Source of the DNA: a bacterium
Lineage (GTDB): Bacteria > ARS69
NCBI GenBank assembly: GCA_025774865.1
Contig: JALGZO010000465.1
Location: 1 to 7,786 of the forward strand
DNA length: 7,786 nt
Reading direction: 5' to 3'
Within the stretch, counting starts at the first letter, position 1. Each line of letters starts with the position of its first letter. Both the position numbers and the translations under genes were made by a program. The notes beneath the pieces are model-generated. The model ran no database searches, was not told where the DNA came from, and worked only from the letters and a program-made list of their open reading frames with translations. Below, one piece after another: positions 1 to 7,786 of the stretch.

Positions 1-2236
<2,236 letters not shown>

Positions 2237-2240
<4 letters not shown>

Positions 2241-2461
2241 TTCTTGCCGAACGCCCGGAGCAACAAGGTCAGCCCGATCGAGACGAGGATCGAGGTCGTG
2301 ACGGGCACGTACAGGCGGAATCCCGGCCGCTCGATTCGGAGATCGCCCGGAAGCCGCCCGAGCTGTCCGAGGAACGGGAGACGGGGGCCCCACGTCACGA
2401 GGAGACCGATCCCGACTAGCGCGAGTCCCGCGAAGATCAGTAATCGTCCGAGCCCCGACAT
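2237..2461 (-). CDS. DUF2905 family small membrane protein
   Basis: This 74-residue protein has two predicted membrane helices, about residues 5-24 (GRLLIFAGLALVGIGLLVTW) and 53-69. They are separated by a loop carrying the DUF2905 signature, roughly LGRLPGDLRIERPGFRLYVP (32-53), where the family has LGRLPGDIxIxRxNFxxYxP. The family has no established function that I know of. Its frequent position between ruvB and queA suggests a membrane-linked housekeeping role or simple hitchhiking in the operon. The start is the ATG at 2461, ten bases after the ruvB stop, with GAGGG about seven bases upstream. The open frame extends further to an ATG at 2569, but that part lies inside ruvB and is not membrane-like. 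The final TGA overlaps the queA GTG start. Family assignment is firm; function is not known. Confidence 0.9.
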
Positions 2462-2471
2462 AGGACGTCCC

Positions 2472-3524
2472 TCACGAGGAGCCCGACTCGAACAGCGGGC
2501 GCTGCTCCGCGGCCGGTCGGGGTCTGCGGCGGGACCGCCCCAGGTGCGCCTCCGCGTGTTCCGTCGCAACGCGGCCGCGCGGCGTCCGTTCGAGATAGCC
2601 CTCCTTCACGAGGTAGGGCTCGTAGATTTCCTCGATCGTCTCGGCCTCCTCGCCGACCGCGGCGGCGATCGAGTTGAGGCCGACCGGCCCCCCGCCGAAC
2701 TTGTCGAGGATGCAACCCAGGATGCGGAGGTCCATGTCGTCGAGACCCTTGTCGTCCACGGAGAGAAGATCCAGGGCCGCGGACGCCGCGGATCGATCGA
2801 TCCGACCGTCTCCCCGCACGAGCGCCCAGTCGCGCACGCGTCGGAGCAGTCGGTTCGCGATTCGCGGGGTACCCCGCGCGCGCTTCGCAATCTCCTCCGC
2901 CCCGTCGGGGGTAAGCTCGACTTCGAGGATCTCCGCCGATCGCGTCACGATTCGGCACAGATCCTCCGGCGGATAGAAATCGACGCGCCCGACGAAACCG
3001 AAGCGGGACCGGAGCGGGCTCGTCAGCATGCCGGCGCGCGTCGTGGCGCCGATGAGCGTGAACCGCGAAAGGTGGAGCCGGATCGATCGCGCACCCGGAC
3101 CCTTGTCGAGCACGATGTCGAGACGGAAGTCCTCCATTGCCGGGTAGATGTACTCCTCCACGACTCGATTCAGCCGGTGAATCTCGTCGATGAAGAGGAC
3201 CTCCTGATCCTCGAGGTTGGTGAGGATCCCGGCGAGATCGCCCGGGCGCTCGATCACCGGCCCGGATGTGATCCGCGCGTCGCCGCCCATTTCCCTGGCG
3301 AGGATGCCGGCCAGAGTCGTCTTGCCCAAACCGGGCGGTCCCACGAGGAGCACGTGATCGAGCGGCTCCCCGCGCTTCTTCGCCGCCTCGAGAAAGATCT
3401 CGAGCTGATCGCGCAGCTGCGGCTGCCCGACGAAGTCCTCGAGCGTTTCCGGACGAAGTCCGCCGTCCCACTCCCGTTCGCCGGGTCCGACGCTCGGGTC
3501 CGAGCTTCGTGGTGTCGTGGTCAT
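2472..3524 (-). CDS. ruvB: Holliday junction branch migration ATPase RuvB
   Basis: RuvB is the hexameric AAA+ motor that, loaded by RuvA, pumps DNA through a Holliday junction in recombination and fork repair. The protein has 350 residues, close to the family norm. It shows the N-terminal [12 protein letters not shown] (23-34), Walker [10 protein letters not shown] (62-70), Walker B LFIDEIH (110-116), sensor 1 LIGATTR (157-163), LRSRFG with the arginine finger at Arg174, and sensor 2 [12 protein letters not shown] (218-229). The winged-helix domain follows, with [11 protein letters not shown] (282-292) and [18 protein letters not shown] (301-318). The tail after residue 325 is a basic, Pro-rich stretch ending PLFESGSS. 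The ATG at 3524 has AGGAG four bases upstream. The 64-base gap from ruvA is the longest inside the block and contains competing hairpins. Confidence 0.98.
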   Translation of the reverse strand: MTTTPRSSDPSVGPGEREWDGGLRPETLEDFVGQPQLRDQLEIFLEAAKKRGEPLDHVLLVGPPGLGKTTLAGILAREMGGDARITSGPVIERPGDLAGILTNLEDQEVLFIDEIHRLNRVVEEYIYPAMEDFRLDIVLDKGPGARSIRLHLSRFTLIGATTRAGMLTSPLRSRFGFVGRVDFYPPEDLCRIVTRSAEILEVELTPDGAEEIAKRARGTPRIANRLLRRVRDWALVRGDGRIDRSAASAALDLLSVDDKGLDDMDLRILGCILDKFGGGPVGLNSIAAAVGEEAETIEEIYEPYLVKEGYLERTPRGRVATEHAEAHLGRSRRRPRPAAEQRPLFESGSS

Positions 3525-3542
3525 CTCTCTCCTGAATGCAGA

Positions 3543-3579
3543 CCGGGTGCAGCATGAGTTACGACCACCCGGCGCCGGG
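3543..3579 (-). promoter_or_regulatory. Two mutually exclusive hairpins in the ruvA-ruvB gap
   Basis: In the mRNA sense, a self-complementary 12-mer CCCGGCGCCGGG (3579-3568) can fold into a tight hairpin with a 4-pair stem and a GCGC loop. Its distal half is also the 5' arm of a second hairpin: CCGGGTG (3572-3566) pairs with CACCCGG (3549-3543) through seven pairs around a 16-base loop. The two folds share CCGGG and cannot form together. The second ends about nine bases before the ruvB AGGAG, so it does not cover that site directly. There is no run of U, so it is not a simple terminator. The pairing is seen directly; any control of ruvB translation or mRNA processing is inference, and chance pairing is quite possible in GC-rich DNA. 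Confidence 0.3.
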
Positions 3580-3588
3580 AGTCGGCAA

Positions 3589-4188
3589 TCACAGCCGTCG
3601 CAGCGCTTCCCTCACGACGTCCTCCACGGGCGAGTCGGCGCTGCCGGGCGTCCGCACGACCCTCACGGCGTCGCGGGCGGCGCCCCGAGGGTATCCGAGC
3701 GCCACGAGGGCGTCCACGGCGTCGTCGCGTTCGGGAACGAACGCCGAGCCGTCGGCCGGAATCGGAAACTCGTCGGAAGTGGGAAGCTCACCGACCTTGT
3801 CGCGCAGATCCACGATCAGTCGCTGCGCGATCTTCTTCCCGACTCCGGAAATCGTCGACAGGGCCTTCACGTCGCCCTCCGCCACCGCCGACTTCAGCTT
3901 GGCCACCGGGAGTCCCGCAAGCACGGCCAGCGCCATCCGAGGTCCGACTCCCTGCACACCGAGGAGCAATCGGTAGAGGTGGCGTTCCTCTTCGCGCAGA
4001 AAGCCGAAGAGCGTCCAGGAGTCTTCGCGTACCGAAAGGTGCGTCAAGAGGCGCACCGACTCTCCGGGTGCACCGACGCGGTGCCAGGTGGCGTCCGTCA
4101 CCATCACCTCCAGCCCCACCCCGCCTACTTCGATCACGACGCGACCCGCCTCCTTCTCCGTGAGCACCCCTTCGACGTGATGAATCAT
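3589..4188 (-). CDS. ruvA: Holliday junction DNA-binding protein RuvA
   Basis: RuvA tetramers bind the four-way junction and recruit RuvB rings. The 199 residues match the family. The OB-fold domain covers about 1-63 and includes the acidic pin Glu55-Asp56 in [11 protein letters not shown], matching E. coli Glu55-Asp56. Two helix-hairpin-helix motifs follow: [11 protein letters not shown] (77-87) and [12 protein letters not shown] (113-124). After an acidic/Pro linker (about 133-152), the C-terminal RuvB-contacting domain runs 153-199 with [17 protein letters not shown]. The ATG at 4188 overlaps the ruvC TGA (ATGA) and has GGGAG upstream. Extension to an ATG at 4239 would add 17 residues lying inside ruvC and preceding the conserved MIHHVEG start, so it is rejected. 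All key elements are intact. Confidence 0.97.
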   Translation of the reverse strand: MIHHVEGVLTEKEAGRVVIEVGGVGLEVMVTDATWHRVGAPGESVRLLTHLSVREDSWTLFGFLREEERHLYRLLLGVQGVGPRMALAVLAGLPVAKLKSAVAEGDVKALSTISGVGKKIAQRLIVDLRDKVGELPTSDEFPIPADGSAFVPERDDAVDALVALGYPRGAARDAVRVVRTPGSADSPVEDVVREALRRL

Positions 4189-4679
4189 GGCGAGCTCCCG
4201 ATTCCGGTCGGGCGAGCCGCTCGCGAAAGGTGGCACCACGCGGTCGCGAGGGCGTCGGCTTCGTCAGAGTTGGGTACGTTCGAGAGACCGAAGATGCGCG
4301 CTATCATATGTACGACCTGGTCCTTGCCGGCGGCGCCGTAGCCCACGGCCGACCGCTTGATCTCCATCGCGGAGTACTCGTCGAACGGGATCTCACGCTG
4401 GGTGGCCGCGAGCAGCACGACCCCCCGCACCTGGCCCAACGCCAGCGCGGTCTTCGCGTTGCGATGGTGGAACGCGGATTCGATCGCGAGCACGTCCGGG
4501 CCGTAGGTCTCGATGACCTCGACGAGGCCCTCGTGGATCACCTGAAGGCGGCTCGGGAGCGGAAGCCGGGTCGACGGGCGGATGACATCGAACGCGACCG
4601 CTCGCGCCCGGCGGGAATCGCCGTCGAGGACGCCCCATCCGGTCGCGACCGTGCTGGGGTCCACGCCGAGGACGATCAT
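4185..4679 (-). CDS. ruvC: Crossover junction endodeoxyribonuclease RuvC
   Basis: RuvC is the dimeric RNase H-fold nuclease that resolves Holliday junctions by paired nicks. The 164-residue protein opens with MIVLGVDPSTVATGWGV, placing the first catalytic Asp at residue 7. The second acidic residue is Glu67 in AIESAFHHRNAKTALALGQ. The last pair lies in SDEADALATA (138-147), as Asp139 and Asp142, matching E. coli Asp138 and Asp141. Phe70 fits the base-stacking Phe after the catalytic Glu, and Lys108 and Lys119 fit conserved basic positions in IKRSAVGYGAAGKDQV. The gene starts seven bases after the yebC stop with only a weak ribosome binding site, and its stop overlaps the ruvA start. Tight coupling with ruvA and ruvB fits joint assembly of the resolvasome. 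Confidence 0.97.
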   Translation of the reverse strand: MIVLGVDPSTVATGWGVLDGDSRRARAVAFDVIRPSTRLPLPSRLQVIHEGLVEVIETYGPDVLAIESAFHHRNAKTALALGQVRGVVLLAATQREIPFDEYSAMEIKRSAVGYGAAGKDQVVHMIARIFGLSNVPNSDEADALATAWCHLSRAARPTGIGSSP

Positions 4680-4686
4680 CCGACCG

Positions 4687-5436
4687 CTAGCTCTCGTGGG
4701 CCTGCATCAGCTCTTCGGGAACATCGAAGTTTGCTGACACGCGTTGGGTGTCGTCCTGATCCTCGAGCGCGTCGAGCAGCTTCAAGAGCTGCTCCGCGTC
4801 CTTCCCCTCGACCCGAACGGTGTTCTGCGGGATTCGCGCGATCTCCGCGCTCGTCACCGGCACTCCCTTCTCCTCGAGTGCTTCCCGCACGGCGAACAGA
4901 TCCCCTGGTGCAGTCGTGATCTGGAACACGTCGCCCTCGACCGCCAAATCCTCCGCGCCCCCTTCGAGCGCCAGTTCCATGATCTCGTCCTCGTCCCGGC
5001 CGCCGGCGCTGACGAGAATCGACCCCTTTTGCTCGAACATCCACGCCACGCAACCGCTCTCGCCGAGTGATGCATTGTGCTTCGTGAGAATGTGCCGGAT
5101 CTCGGCGACCGTTCGATTGCGGTTGTCCGTCACGACCTCGATCAGGAGCGCCACGCCGCCGGGACCGTATCCTTCGAAGATGGCCTCTTCGTAAGTGGCA
5201 CCCTCGATCTCACCGGTGCCGCGCTTGACCGCCTTCTCGATGTTCGCGTTCGGCATGTTCGCCGCCTTCGCGCCCGCGATGGCCGTACGAAGCCGGGCAT
5301 TTGTCTCCGAGTTGCCGCCGCCTTCTCGGGCCGCGGTGATGATCTCGCGCGTATGGCGGGTGAATACCTTGCCGCGAGCCGCATCCGTGGCGGCCTTCTT
5401 CCGTTTGATCGTGCTCCACTTAGAGTGTCCGGACAT
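4687..5436 (-). CDS. yebC: YebC/TACO1-family translation factor
   Basis: This 249-residue protein has the hallmark start MSGHSKWSTIKRKKAATDAA, then RGKVFTRHTREI and the Gly-rich VxFEGYGPGGVAL-type motif, here AIFEGYGPGGVAL (85-97). Next come TDNRNRTVAEIRH (103-115) and SLGESGCVAWMFEQKG (123-138), all typical of the family. The length is standard. YebC proteins were long annotated as transcription regulators (PmpR). More recent work on bacterial YebC and mitochondrial TACO1 points to a ribosome-associated role relieving stalling at proline-rich stretches. Placement 12 bases after an EF-G-like gene fits a translation role. The ATG at 5436 has GGGAG three bases upstream, a short spacing. It shares the common yebC-ruvC neighbourhood. 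The family call is certain; choice between translation and DNA-binding roles rests on literature, not on this sequence. Confidence 0.95.
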   Translation of the reverse strand: MSGHSKWSTIKRKKAATDAARGKVFTRHTREIITAAREGGGNSETNARLRTAIAGAKAANMPNANIEKAVKRGTGEIEGATYEEAIFEGYGPGGVALLIEVVTDNRNRTVAEIRHILTKHNASLGESGCVAWMFEQKGSILVSAGGRDEDEIMELALEGGAEDLAVEGDVFQITTAPGDLFAVREALEEKGVPVTSAEIARIPQNTVRVEGKDAEQLLKLLDALEDQDDTQRVSANFDVPEELMQAHES

Positions 5437-5448
5437 GGTCTCCCGCTC

Positions 5449-7539
5449 TCACTTCTTCGCTTCGACCGCTTCTTCTTTCTTCGATTCCGCGATCACCTTC
5501 TCCTGCTGATCGCGCGGAAGCTCTTCGTAGTGCGAGAAGTTCCGCTCGAACCGACCGCGCCCCTGGGTCATGGCGCGCAGATCCATGGCGTAGCGCTGCA
5601 TCTCACCCATCGGGACCTGGGCGTTGATGACCTGCTCGTCGCCCACGGTGTCCATCCCCTGGATCTTGCCGCGCCGTGACGACATGTCACCCATGACGTC
5701 ACCCATGTAGTCCTTCGGGACGGTGATCTTGACCGATGCGTAGGGTTCGAGAATCGTCGGCCTGCACTCCTGGGCCGCCTTCTTGAACGCGAGCGACCCG
5801 GCCACCTTGAATGCCGCTTCCGACGAGTCGACGTTGTGGTAGCTCCCGTCGTACAGCGTTACCTGGAAGTCCACCATCGGGTAGCCGGCAATCACGCCCA
5901 TCGCGGCTGACTCGACGATACCTTTTTCCACCGCGGGGATGAATCGCGCTGGGATCGAACCTCCGACGATCTTGTTCACGAATTTGAAGCCCTCGTCGTG
6001 CGCCGTCGGTTCCATCTGGATGTAGACATCACCGAACTGGCCGCGCCCCCCAGTCTGCTTCTTGTGGCGCCCCTGCACGTCGGCCTTGCCGCGGATCGTC
6101 TCGCGATAGGGAATACGTGGAGGGTTGAGCTCCACGCTGACGCCGAACCGCTCCTTGAGCCGGGCGACCACCATCTCGAGATGCGTCTCTCCCATCCCCG
6201 AGACGATGGTCTGACGGGTCTCCTCGTCGTGGCGGAACTGGAAGCTCGGATCCTCCGCCGCGACCCGCTGGAGCCCGGTTCCCATCTTGTCCTCCTCGCC
6301 CTGCTTCGTCGGCATGATCGCGAAGTCGATGACCGGGCCGAGGAACGGGATCGGATCGAGCTTGAAGGGCGCGCTGCGGTCACACAGCGTATCGTTGGTG
6401 CCGGTCGTGCGAAGCTTGACCGCGATCCCGATGTCGCCGGCCGAGAGCTCGGACGCATCCGTCCGGTTCTTGCCGACGGCGGTGAAGAGCTGCGAGACCT
6501 TCTCGGAGCGATCCCGGCTCGCGTTGAACACCTCGGCGCCCGCGCCGAGCCGCCCCGAATACACGCGCACGAAGAACATCTCTCCCACGTGCGTTTCCGA
6601 GGCTGTCTTGAACACCCGCGCGATGAGAGGACCGTCCGCCTTCGCGTCGCGCGTCTCGCGTTCCTCGGAACCCGGATGCACGCCCTCCACCGCGCCGAGA
6701 TCGTTCGGTCCGGGAAGGATCGCGGCCAATCCGTCGAGCACCTCCTTCGTGCCCTGGCCGGTCTCGGCCGACGCGAAGAAGACCGGATACAACTCGCCGT
6801 TTGCCATGCCGAGACGAACGCCCCGGATCAGATCCTCTTCGCCGAGAGCCCCGTCCTCGAAGTACTTGTTCATGAGTTCTTCGTCGCTCTCGGCCGCGTT
6901 CTCCATGAGGCTGTTGCGCGCCTCCTCGAGTGCCGACCGGAGTTCCTCCGGCACGTCAGTCTTCTGCGAGCTGCCGCCCGTGCCGAAGTTGACCGCCTCG
7001 TTGTGAAGAACGTCGACGACTCCGGTGAAGCCGGGACCCGATCCGATCGGGATTTGTAACGCCGTCGCTTTCGGACCGATCTTGTCGCGGAGCGAAGCGA
7101 GAGCGGCGGCACTGTTCGCTGTTTCCTTGTCCATTGCATTGACGACGATGGCGGCCGGCATCTTGCGCTCGCTCGCCTTGCGCCAGGTGAGCTCCGAGCC
7201 CACTTCCATCCCGGCGTCCGCCGAGACCACGAGCAGCGCCGAGTCCGCTGCATGGAGCCCCGCCATGACTTCGGCCTCGAAGTCCGGAAACCCCGGAGTG
7301 TCGATGAACGTGATCTTCTTGTCGGCGTGCTCGATGGAAGCCACGGCAAGAGAAACGCTCGACTTCCGCCGCTGTTCCTCCGGGAGGTAGTCGAGCGAGG
7401 AGGAACCGTCGTCCACTTTGCCCTGACGGGACGTCGCCTTCGCTCGAAAGAGGAGGGCCTCGGCGAGAGAGGTCTTGCCGGCCCCCCCGTGTCCAATGAG
7501 CGCGACGTTCCGATGATCATTCGGCGGGTAGGTCTTCAA
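5449..7539 (-). CDS. fusA: Elongation factor G-like GTPase (EF-G paralogue)
   Basis: The 696-residue protein has the full five-domain EF-G layout: G domain (about 1-280), domain II (300-390), III (400-475), IV (476-595) and V (596-680), then a Lys/Glu-rich tail. It resembles the EF-G-like branch more than the str-operon FusA. G1 is GHGGAGKTS (17-25, where FusA has AHIDAGKTT), switch I is RRKSSVS (57-63, for ERGITI), and G3 is DTPGF (80-84), lacking the catalytic His of DTPGH. G4 is NAMD (134-137), lacking Lys of NKxD. Domain IV is well kept: HKKQTGGRGQFGDV (492-505) and SYHNVDSSEAAFK (566-578), with His568 matching the translocation-critical E. coli His583. That argues for ribosome binding with altered GTP use. 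The symbol is a family label; a canonical fusA probably exists elsewhere. It appears to be the first gene of the operon, 12 bases before yebC. Confidence 0.92.
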   Translation of the reverse strand: MKTYPPNDHRNVALIGHGGAGKTSLAEALLFRAKATSRQGKVDDGSSSLDYLPEEQRRKSSVSLAVASIEHADKKITFIDTPGFPDFEAEVMAGLHAADSALLVVSADAGMEVGSELTWRKASERKMPAAIVVNAMDKETANSAAALASLRDKIGPKATALQIPIGSGPGFTGVVDVLHNEAVNFGTGGSSQKTDVPEELRSALEEARNSLMENAAESDEELMNKYFEDGALGEEDLIRGVRLGMANGELYPVFFASAETGQGTKEVLDGLAAILPGPNDLGAVEGVHPGSEERETRDAKADGPLIARVFKTASETHVGEMFFVRVYSGRLGAGAEVFNASRDRSEKVSQLFTAVGKNRTDASELSAGDIGIAVKLRTTGTNDTLCDRSAPFKLDPIPFLGPVIDFAIMPTKQGEEDKMGTGLQRVAAEDPSFQFRHDEETRQTIVSGMGETHLEMVVARLKERFGVSVELNPPRIPYRETIRGKADVQGRHKKQTGGRGQFGDVYIQMEPTAHDEGFKFVNKIVGGSIPARFIPAVEKGIVESAAMGVIAGYPMVDFQVTLYDGSYHNVDSSEAAFKVAGSLAFKKAAQECRPTILEPYASVKITVPKDYMGDVMGDMSSRRGKIQGMDTVGDEQVINAQVPMGEMQRYAMDLRAMTQGRGRFERNFSHYEELPRDQQEKVIAESKKEEAVEAKK

Positions 7540-7551
7540 GGGTTTCCTCCT
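7537..7551 (-). promoter_or_regulatory. Strong ribosome binding site and TTG start of the EF-G-like gene
   Basis: In the minus-strand sense AGGAGG (7551-7546) is followed by six bases (AAACCC) and TTG (7539-7537), then AAGACCTACCCG, which encodes KTYPP directly before the conserved RNVALIGHGG G1 region. This perfect spacing makes TTG the likely start. The open frame also reaches an ATG at 7707, but that would add 56 unrelated residues, lacks a good ribosome binding site and would place the start upstream of the promoter seen at 7622-7593. Confidence 0.85.
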
Positions 7552-7592
7552 GGCGGCCGGGTCCCTCGATTTTCGGAGGCAGAGAGCAGCCG

Positions 7593-7622
7593 AGAATACG
7601 TCCGCCCAGGACCGGGCGTCAA
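7593..7622 (-). promoter_or_regulatory. Sigma-70-type promoter of the operon
   Basis: On the minus strand TTGACG (7622-7617, five of six consensus matches) is separated by 18 bases from TATTCT (7598-7593, four of six). Transcription would start near 7586, giving a leader of about 47 bases that contains the AGGAGG site. It is the best promoter-like match that I found in the noncoding segment and is suitably placed to drive the whole EF-G-like to yajC block. Existence of the motif is seen; activity is inferred. Confidence 0.6.
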
Positions 7623-7691
7623 CGGGGGCCACCCGGGAGGCCCATCCCGTCGTCGGCTGCCGCTCGCGACCGTATCCTGCCCCCCTCGGAA

Positions 7692-7735
7692 TTGAGTCCA
7701 CCAACAAGACGTGCTGAAATGCCGTTGGGAGGTGG
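7692..7735 (+). promoter_or_regulatory. Candidate promoter, leader and ribosome binding site of the plus-strand gene
   Basis: On the plus strand TTGAGT (7692-7697), 17 bases, then TGAAAT (7715-7720) forms a weak promoter match (four of six in each box). GGAGG at 7728-7732 lies eight bases before the ATG at 7741. The leader can fold back: CCAAC (7701-7705) pairs with GTTGG (7724-7728), or CCACC (7698-7702) with GGTGG (7731-7735), either of which would mask the ribosome binding site. The left end of an insertion sequence may lie near here (for example TGAGTCC from 7694), but the end cannot be fixed without the other terminus. Confidence 0.35.
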
Positions 7736-7740
7736 GTTCG

Positions 7741-7786
7741 ATGACGAAGGAGATCCCCGAAAACGTCCAGCGTTGGACTGCCAAGC
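7741..7786 (+). CDS. Probable IS3-type transposase OrfA / DUF1153-like helix-turn-helix protein (5' end only)
   Basis: Only 15 codons are present: MTKEIPENVQRWTAK, running off the right edge. From memory this matches the start of a common helix-turn-helix protein family that begins with a PExxQRWTAKRR-like stretch, followed by a region such as ALVxSILxGExSVxEAARKHGL. That family is often annotated as DUF1153 or as the first ORF of IS3-family elements. The ATG has a clear GGAGG eight bases upstream, which supports a real gene. It is transcribed divergently from the operon, about 200 bases from the EF-G-like start. Fifteen residues are too few to prove the family, and everything beyond the edge, including a second transposase ORF or terminal repeats, is unseen. 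Confidence 0.5.
   Translation, partial: MTKEIPENVQRWTAK

Noticed and set aside
2437-3555. Second minus-strand frame overlapping ruvB, starting at ATG 3555
   Set aside because: Different frame from ruvB, Arg/Gly-rich without motifs; ruvB itself is complete and has its own ribosome binding site.
3568-3579. CCCGGCGCCGGG as an intrinsic terminator after ruvA
   Set aside because: Short stem, no following run of T on the transcribed strand, and ruvB continues in the same direction with a conserved order.
5998-7059. Plus-strand open frame of 353 codons antisense to the EF-G-like gene
   Set aside because: Shadow frame with biased composition, fully inside a clearly real GTPase gene.
7626-7643. GGGCC/GGCCC inverted repeat just upstream of the operon -35 box as an operator
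   Set aside because: Five-pair arms with an eight-base spacer are expected by chance in DNA this GC-rich; no second copy or known operator match was seen.
7719-7786. ATG at 7719 as the start of the plus-strand gene
   Set aside because: It is out of frame with the 7741 start, lacks a ribosome binding site and gives a low-complexity peptide, whereas 7741 has GGAGG eight bases upstream and a family-like N-terminus.

Overview
This GC-rich window holds a compact bacterial housekeeping gene block that lies entirely on the minus strand. At the right edge sits the first few codons of a plus-strand gene that looks like a transposase. Minus-strand genes in transcription order (right to left) are: an elongation factor G-like GTPase (7539-5449), a YebC/TACO1-family translation factor (5436-4687), ruvC (4679-4185), ruvA (4188-3589), ruvB (3524-2472), a small DUF2905 membrane protein (2461-2237), queA (2240-1233), tgt (1233-94) and the first 32 codons of yajC (97 to the left edge). 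The ruvCAB-DUF2905-queA-tgt-yajC order is widespread in bacteria, usually followed by secD and secF. High GC, Arg-rich proteins, a YebC gene ahead of ruvC and an EF-G paralogue outside the str operon suggest an uncultured soil or sediment lineage such as Candidatus Eisenbacteria, Gemmatimonadota, Acidobacteriota or similar. That placement is a guess from style and not from a search.

The genes look like one operon. Four junctions overlap by 1 to 4 bases (ruvC/ruvA ATGA, DUF2905/queA GTGA, queA/tgt TGATG, tgt/yajC ATGA). The other gaps are 7 to 12 bases, except for 64 bases between ruvA and ruvB. A good sigma-70-type promoter (TTGACG, 18 bases, TATTCT) lies at 7622-7593, just upstream of the EF-G-like gene. 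That gene probably starts at a TTG codon with a perfect AGGAGG six bases upstream. No terminator is visible inside the block.

By function there are three groups. EF-G-like and YebC act on the ribosome. RuvC, RuvA and RuvB form the Holliday-junction resolvasome. QueA and Tgt carry out consecutive steps of tRNA queuosine synthesis (Tgt inserts preQ1, QueA adds the epoxycyclopentanediol precursor). YajC belongs to the Sec translocon.

I do not see a new multigene system. The points most worth checking are the EF-G paralogue, which lacks the catalytic His of the DTPGH motif and the Lys of NKxD, and the unusual base-recognition residues in Tgt. Lesser points are the alternative hairpins before ruvB and the probable insertion-sequence end close to the operon promoter.
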